From NCBI GenBank assembly GCA_022360415.1, contig JAKSDB010000196.1, forward strand, positions 1 through 9,496: a DNA stretch of 9,496 nt. Direction: 5' to 3'. Every line of letters starts with the position of its first letter. Position 1 is the first letter of the stretch. Origin of the DNA: Chlorobiales bacterium. Lineage in GTDB: Bacteria > Bacteroidota > Chlorobiia > Chlorobiales > Chlorobiaceae. Below the pieces are notes generated by a model. It was given only the letters and a program-made list of their open reading frames with translations, was not told the origin of the DNA and ran no database searches. This document shows, piece by piece, positions 1-5,752 of this stretch. The position numbers and the translations under genes are program-made.

Positions 1-987
1 CCGCCCCTCACCTACAAGGACGATCTGGGCAGGGAAGAGCAGTACCTCCTGAAACCGATGAACTGTCCTCATCATCACATGATATACAGTTCGAAACTGC
101 GCAGCTACCGCGAACTTCCGATCCGTTTGACAGAGTTCGGCACTGTGTACCGCCACGAGAAGTCCGGGGAGCTGAACGGGCTGATCCGGGCACGCGGGTT
201 TACTCAGGATGATTCACATATTTACTGCCGACCCGACCAGCTTGTCGATGAGATCTGCAACGCGATCGATCTAACCAAATTCGTGTTTGCCACGCTTGGC
301 TTTGACGACATAGAAATCAGGCTGTCCCTCCACGACCCTGAAAACTTTGAAAAGTATGGCGGCACCGAAGAAGTCTGGCAACAGGCCGAAAAAGATGTCA
401 GGGAAGCGGCCGACCGCATGAATATCAGCTATATTATCGGAATTGGTGAAGCAAGCTTTTATGGACCGAAAATCGATTTCGTCGTACGTGACGCTCTCGG
501 TAGAAAATGGCAGCTCGGCACCGTTCAGGTTGATTACGTCATGCCCGAACGATTCGATCTTTCCTATATCGGTAGTGACGGACAGCCGCACAGGCCGGTT
601 ATTATACACAGAGCACCGTTTGGTTCCATGGAGCGGTTTATCGGCGTCCTCATCGAGCATACTGCCGGAAATTTCCCGTTATGGCTCGCGCCCGTCCAGG
701 CTGCTGTCCTGCCTATCACAGAAGATGTGCACGAGTACGCGCACATCGTTCAACAGGCGCTGATTGACAGGGGCATTCGTGCCGACATCGACCTGCGAAG
801 CGAGAAAATCGGAAAGAAGATACGCGAGGCGGAAATAGGCAAAATCCCGTACATGGTTATCATCGGCCAGAAAGAGGAGGACTCGGGAGAGGTTTCACTT
901 CGGCGTCATCGAAAAGGTGATCAGGGAAATATGACAATTGAGAATATGCTGGAAAAACTTGTAAAGGAAATAAAAGAGAAATCTTGA
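1..987 (+). CDS. thrS: Threonyl-tRNA synthetase, C-terminal part (5' end outside window)
   Basis: Charges tRNA-Thr with threonine in the cytoplasm (class II synthetase). The frame is open from base 1, and the residues before the first internal ATG (PPLTYKDDLGREEQYLLKP, then MNCPHHHM) are already ThrRS core, so the ATG at 58 is not the start; the N-terminal editing domains lie upstream of the window. Visible class II motif 2 (YRHEKSGELNGLIRARGF) and motif 3 (HRAPFGSMERFIG). The three expected zinc ligands are present: Cys of MNCP (codon 64-66), His of DDSHIYC (217-219) and His of IIHRA (607-609). The anticodon-binding domain begins around WLAPVQAAVLPI (about 680) and runs to the TGA at 985-987. 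It is first in the thrS-infC-rpmI-rplT-pheS order, with 34 nt to infC. Identification is certain; the full length cannot be judged. Confidence 0.97.
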   Translation, partial: PPLTYKDDLGREEQYLLKPMNCPHHHMIYSSKLRSYRELPIRLTEFGTVYRHEKSGELNGLIRARGFTQDDSHIYCRPDQLVDEICNAIDLTKFVFATLGFDDIEIRLSLHDPENFEKYGGTEEVWQQAEKDVREAADRMNISYIIGIGEASFYGPKIDFVVRDALGRKWQLGTVQVDYVMPERFDLSYIGSDGQPHRPVIIHRAPFGSMERFIGVLIEHTAGNFPLWLAPVQAAVLPITEDVHEYAHIVQQALIDRGIRADIDLRSEKIGKKIREAEIGKIPYMVIIGQKEEDSGEVSLRRHRKGDQGNMTIENMLEKLVKEIKEKS

Positions 988-1021
988 ACCTTCAGCGACA
1001 TTTCAAACCAACCGAGACCGT

Positions 1022-1615
1022 ATGAGAAAAAAGAAAAGCGCTCCTCAAAAGCAGAAAATAACCTACAGGGTTAATGAACAAATCAAGGTACCCGAGGTAA
1101 GGGTTGTTTTCAGTGACGGGTCACAGGAGATCATGAGAACCGGCAATGCGTTGAAGCTGGCAGAAGAAGAAGAGCTTGACCTCATAGAAGTGCAGCCGAA
1201 CGCCAATCCGCCTGTCTGCAAGATTGATAACTACGGCAAACTTCAGTACAAGCTGGATAAAAAAGACAAGGACAGAAAGAAAAAATCAAAGCCGACCTCT
1301 CTGAAAGAGCTCCGGTTCCATCCGAATACCGACAAACATGATTTCGATTTCAAAGCAGCACATCTTGAAGAATTCCTCCGCAAGGGAAACAGGGTTCGTG
1401 CAACCGTTGTCTTTCTCGGACGTTCCATTATCTACAAGGACAAGGGCTTTGAGCTGGTAGAGCGGCTGACGGAACGGCTCAGCAACGTCAGCAACCCTGA
1501 AGGCGAACCAAAGTTCGAGGGGAAAAGGCTCTTTGTTTACTTCGAACCGGACAAGAAAAAAATTGAAGCCTACGAAAGACAGTTGGCGAAAATGAACAAG
1601 GAATCACAACAGTAA
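1022..1615 (+). CDS. infC: Translation initiation factor IF-3
   Basis: IF-3 binds the 30S subunit, prevents premature 50S joining and checks the start codon and initiator tRNA. The 197-residue product has usual family length. The N-domain starts at RVNEQIKVPEVRVV (residues 16-29) and contains EEEELDLIEVQPNANPPVCK; a lysine-rich linker (DKKDKDRKKKSKP) leads to the C-domain (LKELRFHPNTDKHDFDFK to LFVYFEPDKKKIEAYE). The start is a plain ATG. The in-frame codons upstream, back to the TAA at 971-973, contain no ATT or ATA, so the rare AUU-type start used for autoregulation in E. coli is absent. Only a weak GAG lies 6 nt before the start. Co-transcription with thrS (34-nt gap) and rpmI (29-nt gap) is inferred from spacing. 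Confidence 0.97.
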   Translation: MRKKKSAPQKQKITYRVNEQIKVPEVRVVFSDGSQEIMRTGNALKLAEEEELDLIEVQPNANPPVCKIDNYGKLQYKLDKKDKDRKKKSKPTSLKELRFHPNTDKHDFDFKAAHLEEFLRKGNRVRATVVFLGRSIIYKDKGFELVERLTERLSNVSNPEGEPKFEGKRLFVYFEPDKKKIEAYERQLAKMNKESQQ

Positions 1616-1644
1616 TTACATACCGATAATAAAACGATACGGCC

Positions 1645-1839
1645 ATGCCTAAAATGAAATCACATCGCGGAGCCTGTAAAAGGTTTAAAGTAACTGCGTC
1701 CGGGAAGATCAAACGCGAAAAAATGAACGGGTCGCACAACCTCGAAAAAAAGAACAGAAAAAGAACACGCCGCCTTCACCAATCCACTCTGGTTGACAAA
1801 GCCCAGGAAAAACAGATCAAACGTATGATCCTGGCATAA
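1645..1839 (+). CDS. rpmI: 50S ribosomal protein bL35
   Basis: Small basic protein of the large ribosomal subunit, 64 residues, the usual bL35 length. The opening PKMKSHRGACKRFKVTASGKI matches the family signature (PKxKTxxxxxKRFxxTGxGK), and the following HNLEKKNRKRTRRL is the conserved basic stretch. It sits between infC and rplT, the standard bacterial order. There is no clear Shine-Dalgarno sequence before the ATG; the preceding bases are AT-rich. The gap to rplT is 30 nt, which suggests one transcript. Confidence 0.97.
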   Translation: MPKMKSHRGACKRFKVTASGKIKREKMNGSHNLEKKNRKRTRRLHQSTLVDKAQEKQIKRMILA

Positions 1840-1869
1840 TAATCGTTAAACAATTAAACCGAAACCACG

Positions 1870-2217
1870 ATGCCAAGAGCCACAAATGCAGCAGCATCAC
1901 GCACACGAAGAAAGAGGATATTAAAAAAAGCGAAAGGATACTGGGGAGCAAGAGGAAATATTTTAACCGTTGCCAAGCATGCCGTCGACAAGGCGGAACA
2001 GTATGCCTACCGTGACAGAAGGGTCAAGAAAAGAACGTTCCGTGCCCTCTGGATCATGCGGATCAACGCGGCTGCCAGGGAAAACGGCACAAGCTACTCT
2101 CGCCTGATGGAAGCGATGAACAAGAAAAACATCGACATCAACCGGAAAGCTCTTGCTGAAATTGCGGTAAAAGATCCCGCTGCATTCAGCCAGATCGTAA
2201 AATCCGCTATGGGCTAA
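1870..2217 (+). CDS. rplT: 50S ribosomal protein bL20
   Basis: Binds 23S rRNA early in 50S assembly. The 115-residue product is standard length. It has the basic N-terminal extension (SRTRRKRILKKAKGYWGARG), then YAYRDRRVKKRTFRALWIMRINAAAR and the conserved SRLMEAMNKKNIDINRKALAEIA. In several bacteria bL20 represses its own operon through mRNA structure; I see no convincing copy of such an element in the short gaps here, but did not fold the region. No strong Shine-Dalgarno sequence precedes the ATG. The gap to pheS is 25 nt. Confidence 0.97.
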   Translation: MPRATNAAASRTRRKRILKKAKGYWGARGNILTVAKHAVDKAEQYAYRDRRVKKRTFRALWIMRINAAARENGTSYSRLMEAMNKKNIDINRKALAEIAVKDPAAFSQIVKSAMG

Positions 2218-2242
2218 TGCCCCGGAACAGCAAAGAGTAGCC

Positions 2243-3271
2243 ATGAAAAACAGCATAGAGACGTTACAGCAGGAGATAGGAGCGTTCGCCATCGAAAACG
2301 CCGATGATCTGGAGGCATTCCGTCTCCGGTTCATGGTACGCAAAGGAAGCATTGCGGAGCTTTTCAACCTGCTGAAAGATGCACCCTCTTCTGAACGTCC
2401 TGTTTACGGACAACTGTTGAATCAGTTGAAACAGGCTGCCGAGAAAAAGTATGATGTTGCGAAAAAAAGCATCGAGGCAGTAACATCAGGCAGGCGAAAA
2501 CAACAGGTCGATCTGACGCTGCCGGGCAGAAATGAGTATCAGGGTTCCGAGCATCCTGTACAGAAAACCCTGGGAGACATGAAGCAGATTTTCAGAGCCA
2601 TGGGGTTCGCCATAGCGACCGGACCCGAGCTTGAGCGTGACAGCTACAATTTCGACATGCTGAATTTCCCCGCCAATCATCCTGCAAGAGATATGCAGGA
2701 CACTTTTTTCGTCACACTAAATGAAGACGAAGACAATCTTCTTCTTCGCACCCATACCTCACCTGTACAGATCAGGGTGATGCTCGAAGAAAAACCACCG
2801 ATCAGGGTAATCTGTCCGGGCAAGGTATATCGCAACGAGGCTATCAGCGCCCGCAGCTACTGCGTCTTCCACCAGCTCGAAGGGCTGTATATCGATAAAA
2901 ATGTTTCTTTTGCCGACCTGAAAGCAACGATCTATTCATTCGCGAAGCAGATGTTCGGCAGCAATGTACAGCTTCGTTTCAGGCCGAGTTTTTTCCCGTT
3001 CACCGAACCTTCTGCGGAAGTCGATGTCACCTGTTACCTTTGCGGGGGAAAAGGGTGCCGTGTCTGCAAACAGTCCGGTTGGCTTGAAATACTCGGTTGT
3101 GGTATGGTTCACCCCAACGTGCTGAGGAACTGTTCCATTGACCCGGACGAATTTTCCGGTTTCGCTTTTGGCATGGGCGTTGACCGAACAGCCCTCTTGC
3201 GTTACAAGATTGACGATATTCGTCTTCTTTTTGAAAACGACGTTAGAATGCTCGAACAGTTCTCACAATAA
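2243..3271 (+). CDS. pheS: Phenylalanyl-tRNA synthetase alpha subunit
   Basis: Catalytic alpha subunit of the alpha2-beta2 class II enzyme that charges tRNA-Phe. The 342-residue product has a coiled N-terminal region that would contact tRNA (residues about 1-90), then HPVQKTLGDMKQIFRAMGF, HPARDMQDTFF, LLRTHTSPVQ (substrate pocket), motif 2 (GKVYRNEAIS...FHQLEGLY) and motif 3 (SGFAFGMGVDRTALLRY). A CxxC-x4-CxxC knuckle (Cys 264, 267, 272, 275) is inserted before GWLEILGCGMVHPNV; E. coli PheS lacks it, but I recall similar insertions in Firmicutes and Bacteroidota. The beta subunit gene pheT does not follow, because the operon ends here. A weak GAG precedes the ATG; the stop is TAA at 3269-3271. 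Confidence 0.97.
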   Translation: MKNSIETLQQEIGAFAIENADDLEAFRLRFMVRKGSIAELFNLLKDAPSSERPVYGQLLNQLKQAAEKKYDVAKKSIEAVTSGRRKQQVDLTLPGRNEYQGSEHPVQKTLGDMKQIFRAMGFAIATGPELERDSYNFDMLNFPANHPARDMQDTFFVTLNEDEDNLLLRTHTSPVQIRVMLEEKPPIRVICPGKVYRNEAISARSYCVFHQLEGLYIDKNVSFADLKATIYSFAKQMFGSNVQLRFRPSFFPFTEPSAEVDVTCYLCGGKGCRVCKQSGWLEILGCGMVHPNVLRNCSIDPDEFSGFAFGMGVDRTALLRYKIDDIRLLFENDVRMLEQFSQ

Positions 3272-3276
3272 CAAAA

Positions 3277-3300
3277 GCCTCCTGAAACCTATCAGGAGAC
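3277..3300. terminator. Hairpin between convergent pheS and the Cys-rich gene
   Basis: A perfect 7-bp stem, CTCCTGA (3279-3285) with TCAGGAG (3292-3298), encloses a 6-base loop, and starts 7 nt after the pheS stop. On the - strand the stem is followed by GCTTTTGT, a short T tract, so it fits better as a terminator for the Cys-rich gene arriving from the right. On the + strand no T tract follows, so termination of the pheS operon here would be weak or need Rho. A bidirectional role is an inference. Confidence 0.45.
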
Positions 3301-3403
3301 CGTAGGCGGTTTCCGATTTATCGATAAAACCATAGAAGGTATTATCGCATAGTAATCGAGGCAAAGGTAGGAAAAAATGCAAGAACCCTGGGCCGAATCA
3401 CTC

Positions 3404-3652
3404 TCATATCCCGTATTCGCTGTACAACCTGTACCGCACCGGACAAGTACAGATTCCGTCATCTCCAAAAGTATAAAAGTACGGGCAGCTCTTTTTCTGC
3501 GGAGTGCCTTTTTTTAAAAAAAGAACCTTGTCCCCATATCCTCCAGCCACTCTGCAAAGATGCTCCCGTTTACCCTCCAAACAGCTATGGTCGTGAGGAC
3601 AGTCTTTTGCTTCTTTTCGGATTTCCGACATCACAGGATCGACGCTCTTCAT
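3404..3652 (-). CDS. Small cysteine-rich protein of unknown function
   Basis: I do not recognise a named function. The 82-residue product is hydrophilic, with no signal peptide or membrane segment, so it is probably cytoplasmic. It has six cysteines in a spaced pattern: CPHDHSC (18 and 24), Cys33, then CPYFYTFGDDGICTCPVR (56, 68, 70). The CxC, the histidines between the first two cysteines and the final CPVRYRLYSEYG give it the look of a compact metal- or Fe-S-binding domain, and it seems to resemble small uncharacterised proteins of anaerobes that share an FGxxxxCxCPVR ending (memory only). The start is the first ATG; an internal ATG at residue 8 is possible. No strong Shine-Dalgarno sequence is seen. 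It converges with pheS and lies behind the rplI terminator, so it is probably a single-gene unit. That it is a real gene is inferred from motif-like composition and the flanking signals. Confidence 0.72.
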   Translation of the reverse strand: MKSVDPVMSEIRKEAKDCPHDHSCLEGKREHLCRVAGGYGDKVLFLKKGTPQKKSCPYFYTFGDDGICTCPVRYRLYSEYGI

Positions 3653-3685
3653 GTAACCAACAATCAGTTACACACTCGTTATCCA

Positions 3686-3712
3686 CCTATAAAAACTTCT
3701 TTAATACGTCAA
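3686..3712 (-). promoter_or_regulatory. Possible promoter for the Cys-rich gene
   Basis: Read on the - strand, TTGACG (3712-3707) is followed 15 nt later by TATAGG (3691-3686), which resembles a sigma-70 -35/-10 pair with a short spacer. It lies between the rplI terminator and the ATG at 3652, in an AT-rich stretch, where a promoter would be expected. The match is imperfect and the call is tentative. Confidence 0.3.
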
Positions 3713-3732
3713 TTTATGATAATTTACTACAT

Positions 3733-3768
3733 AAAAAAACCGCACACCGGTACATGCCGTTGTGCGGT
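3733..3768 (-). terminator. rplI: Intrinsic terminator of the rpsF-ssb-rpsR-rplI operon
   Basis: On the - strand a perfect 8-bp stem, ACCGCACA paired with TGTGCGGT (3768-3761 and 3746-3739), encloses a 14-base loop in which three further pairs (CGG/CCG) can form. It is followed directly by a run of T (3738-3733), the classic Rho-independent layout. It lies about 40 nt after the rplI stop, so it ends the ribosomal operon and insulates the Cys-rich gene downstream. Confidence 0.88.
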
Positions 3769-3806
3769 CGATACGCTTTATGTGGTCAGATTCAGCGAAA
3801 AAAGAC

Positions 3807-4253
3807 CTAACCTTCCGCCTCTACAGTAACCTTAAGGATCGCTGTTACATCCATGAAAAGCTTTACACCAGCCTCATAGTTACCCAGCGCTTTGATTGGA
3901 GCGTCGAGGCTGATTTTCCTGCGATCGAGGGTCACCCCCTCATTTTTCAACGCTTCAGCAATATCACCAGACGTAACGGTGCCAAAAAGCTTGCCGGATT
4001 CACCCGCTTTCGCAGAAACTTTAAGGTTTAACTGCTGTAGCTTGGCTGCCATTTCACGAGCGGCTGCCCTTTGCTGATCGATTTTCCTTGCCTGCTGCTT
4101 TCTTTCGGTTTCAAGGGCCTTGAGTTTGCCTTCGGTAGCCCTGAGCGCCATGCCCTGCGGGATCAGGTAGTTGTTGGCATAGCCGTTTTTTACATCCACG
4201 ACGTCACCCGCATCCCCCAGCGTTACAATATCCTGTTTTAGAATAATTTTCAC
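3807..4253 (-). CDS. rplI: 50S ribosomal protein bL9
   Basis: Large-subunit protein that binds 23S rRNA near the L1 stalk region. The 148-residue product has the N-terminal domain signature MKIILKQDIVTLGDAGDVVDVKNGYANNYLIPQGMA split over residues 1-36, a long charged helix (about 42-75, rich in Lys, Arg, Gln, Ala) and the C-terminal domain with GKLFGTVTSGDIAEAL. The start is GTG (4253-4251): the family begins exactly at this MKxIL, and a GAGG (4267-4264) lies 10 nt upstream. It is last in the operon, 46 nt after rpsR and before a strong terminator. The stop is TAG. Confidence 0.96.
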   Translation of the reverse strand: MKIILKQDIVTLGDAGDVVDVKNGYANNYLIPQGMALRATEGKLKALETERKQQARKIDQQRAAAREMAAKLQQLNLKVSAKAGESGKLFGTVTSGDIAEALKNEGVTLDRRKISLDAPIKALGNYEAGVKLFMDVTAILKVTVEAEG

Positions 4254-4299
4254 TGCTCTGTTTCCTCGCTCAATAAAGTTTTAAACATGCTGAATTACC

Positions 4300-4563
4300 T
4301 TACTTGTACTCGTCCGCTACATAAGGGATAATGGAAAGGAATCTGGCCCATTTCACTGAATGGGTAAGAAGGTTCTGCTCTTTAGCGGATAGTCCTGTGA
4401 TACGGCGGGGAATGATTTTTCCCTGATCGTTGATAAACCGTTTCAGCTTTCTCTCGTCGCGGTAATCAAAAAACACAACCTGGTTCTTGGTTACTTTCTT
4501 CTTGGATGCCAGCGCGTTGCCAATCGACTTGTTCGCCGATGCACCTGTACGTTTTTGTTTCAT
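4300..4563 (-). CDS. rpsR: 30S ribosomal protein bS18
   Basis: Small-subunit protein that forms a heterodimer with bS6 on the 16S rRNA platform. The 87-residue product carries the conserved core FFDYRDERKLKRFIND, GKIIPRRITGLSAKEQ and the final HSVKWARFLSIIPYV. It has no cysteine, so it belongs to the type without potential metal-binding Cys. The N-terminal stretch is basic and low in complexity (KQKRTGASANKSIGNALASKKK, seen in two parts), as is common for this protein. It lies 32 nt after ssb and shares the operon with its partner rpsF. No strong Shine-Dalgarno sequence; AGTAGAGA immediately precedes the ATG. Confidence 0.96.
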   Translation of the reverse strand: MKQKRTGASANKSIGNALASKKKVTKNQVVFFDYRDERKLKRFINDQGKIIPRRITGLSAKEQNLLTHSVKWARFLSIIPYVADEYK

Positions 4564-4595
4564 TCTCTACTTACAAATTTGTCTTTTGCCTTTCC

Positions 4596-5078
4596 TTACT
4601 CGGAAGGAAGATATTTATACTCATACACATGGCCGGGATCATCACCCTGGTACCTTTCATCTACATTGTCGTTCCTCTGAAAGTCATCCTCGATAAAACC
4701 GGAAGAATCCTCCTCGTCACCGGTCTTCTTTCGCTTGTTGAGAAACTGGATCCGTCTTGCCTTGATCTCAACGACAGTGCGGGATGAGCCATCCTGGGCT
4801 TTCCATGTTCTGCTCTGTAATTCCCCGTCGACAAGAACAGCTGCACTTTTCTTAAGATTGTCACGACAGCTTTCAGCAAGCTTGTTCCATGCAACGATAC
4901 CTACATAACAGACATCTTCCTGCCACTGATGATTACTGTCCCTGAAACGTCTGTTACAGGCAATCGAGAAATTCACAACGGGTGTACCACCTGAGTTGGT
5001 TTGACGAAAAACAGGGTCTTTGGTCAAGTTACCCGCAATGATGACACTATTGATTTCAGGCATTTTCAAATCAGCCAT
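4596..5078 (-). CDS. ssb: Single-stranded DNA-binding protein
   Basis: Coats single-stranded DNA in replication, recombination and repair. With the start at 5078 the product has 160 residues. The OB fold spans about residues 8-113: INSVIIAGNLTKDPVFRQT, then VVNFSIACNRRFRD, WQEDVCYVGIVAWNKLAES, AVLVDGELQSRTWKAQDG and VVEIKARRIQFLNKRK. I chose the ATG at 5078-5076 over the ATG at 5132 because a strong GGAGG lies 7 nt before it and none precedes 5132. The acidic tail (GDEEDSSGFIEDDFQ) is present, but the protein ends VYEYKYLPSE instead of the usual DDDIPF tip that recruits partner proteins. No frameshift is obvious; the tail runs to a clean TAA 32 nt before rpsR. The position between rpsF and rpsR is typical. 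Confidence 0.95.
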   Translation of the reverse strand: MADLKMPEINSVIIAGNLTKDPVFRQTNSGGTPVVNFSIACNRRFRDSNHQWQEDVCYVGIVAWNKLAESCRDNLKKSAAVLVDGELQSRTWKAQDGSSRTVVEIKARRIQFLNKRKKTGDEEDSSGFIEDDFQRNDNVDERYQGDDPGHVYEYKYLPSE

Positions 5079-5090
5079 AACCTTTCCTCC
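5079..5090 (-). promoter_or_regulatory. ssb: Strong Shine-Dalgarno sequence that fixes the ssb start
   Basis: The - strand reads GGAGG (5090-5086), seven bases (AAAGGTT), then ATG. It is the best ribosome binding site in the window, where most translation genes have weak or no such site. It decides the start at 5078 over the upstream in-frame ATG at 5132. Confidence 0.85.
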
Positions 5091-5144
5091 GTTTTTTCCA
5101 AAAGGTATCGATTCATAGTTAACTGTAGACATTGAGTCAGGGGG

Positions 5145-5540
5145 CTAATCTTTTGCGGCAGGATTTTCTTGCTGCTCCTCATCACTCTGGTCATCAGGAC
5201 TGCCTATCACGACACTGTATTTCTCAACCCTCTTGCGCATTTCCAGCAACGGGGTACTCAGATGCACGATCAGAAAACGCAGGATAGTATCGTCGTAACG
5301 GAAAATCTTTTCAATGGCTGCTATGCCCGACGGCTCCCCTTGAAACTCGATATGAGCATAGGAACCGATCGTTTGCTTGTTAATCGGGTATGCCATCTTT
5401 CGTCTCCCGACTTCAAGCACATTTTCGATATCACCGCCGTTTTTGGTGATAACACTTTTTACCTCATCCATAGCTGCTGCAATCGCATCATCTTCCAGCC
5501 CACCATTGATGATTACGGTACATTCGTACAGTTTCTTCAT
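5145..5540 (-). CDS. rpsF: 30S ribosomal protein bS6
   Basis: Small-subunit protein that pairs with bS18. With the ATG at 5540-5538 the product has 131 residues, beginning KKLYECTVIINGGLEDD and containing GGDIENVLEVGRRKMAYPI, GSYAHIEFQGEPSGIAAIEK and RYDDTILRFLIVHL, all typical bS6. A disordered acidic tail (SPDDQSDEEQQENPAAKD) follows. The frame stays open to an ATG at 5654, but the 38 extra residues have no bS6 character and overlap leader hairpins, so I reject them; an ATG at 5546 is an alternative two residues longer. No good Shine-Dalgarno sequence precedes either. It is first gene of the operon; ssb follows after 66 nt. Confidence 0.94.
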   Translation of the reverse strand: MKKLYECTVIINGGLEDDAIAAAMDEVKSVITKNGGDIENVLEVGRRKMAYPINKQTIGSYAHIEFQGEPSGIAAIEKIFRYDDTILRFLIVHLSTPLLEMRKRVEKYSVVIGSPDDQSDEEQQENPAAKD

Positions 5541-5752
5541 TCCCATAGCGCAAAACAACTTAAAACAGTTTGTTGACTCGTACAAATGGCGGGGATCAGG
5601 TATTGCGCCTCCCTGCCCCTTGGATTCACGTAACACCGTGAACACCACTTGCAAATTTGAACCTTAAAGGTAAAGTATTTTCAACATTATTCCAACAGCA
5701 ATAAACCAGAGCGCAAATCCCCGATCAGGCGAGCAAAAAGGCTTCTCCCTAA
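5541..5752 (-). promoter_or_regulatory. rpsF leader region with two hairpins
   Basis: This 212-nt gap between the xth stop and the rpsF start must hold the operon promoter or leader unless transcription runs through from xth. Two hairpins are visible. The first has a 6-bp stem, TTCACG/CGTGAA (5625-5630 and 5637-5642), with a 6-base loop. The second pairs CCTGCCCC (5612-5619) with GGGGATCAGG (5591-5600), eight pairs with an AT bulge and an 11-base loop, about 50 nt before the start codon. In other bacteria rpsF leaders bind the S6:S18 complex for autoregulation; that this is such an element is inference. I could not assign a convincing -35/-10 pair. Confidence 0.4.

Noticed and set aside
3560..3829. 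Plus-strand open frames across the Cys-rich gene and rplI terminator
   Set aside because: They run through a clear - strand terminator and opposite coding frames and show no domain-like composition.
5079..5132. Longer ssb from the in-frame ATG at 5132
   Set aside because: No ribosome binding site there, while GGAGG with ideal spacing marks the ATG at 5078; the OB fold starts only after the later ATG.
5541..5654. N-terminal extension of rpsF by 38 codons from an ATG at 5654
   Set aside because: The extra residues have no bS6 character, the family begins at MKKLYE, and the stretch overlaps leader hairpins.
5641..5720. Sigma-70 promoter for rpsF (for example TTGAAA with a downstream -10)
   Set aside because: No -10 box with acceptable spacing and match; only AT-rich sequence, so not called as a promoter.
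5700..5752. Intrinsic terminator after xth
   Set aside because: CCTTTTTG follows the stop, but no adequate stem precedes the T run.
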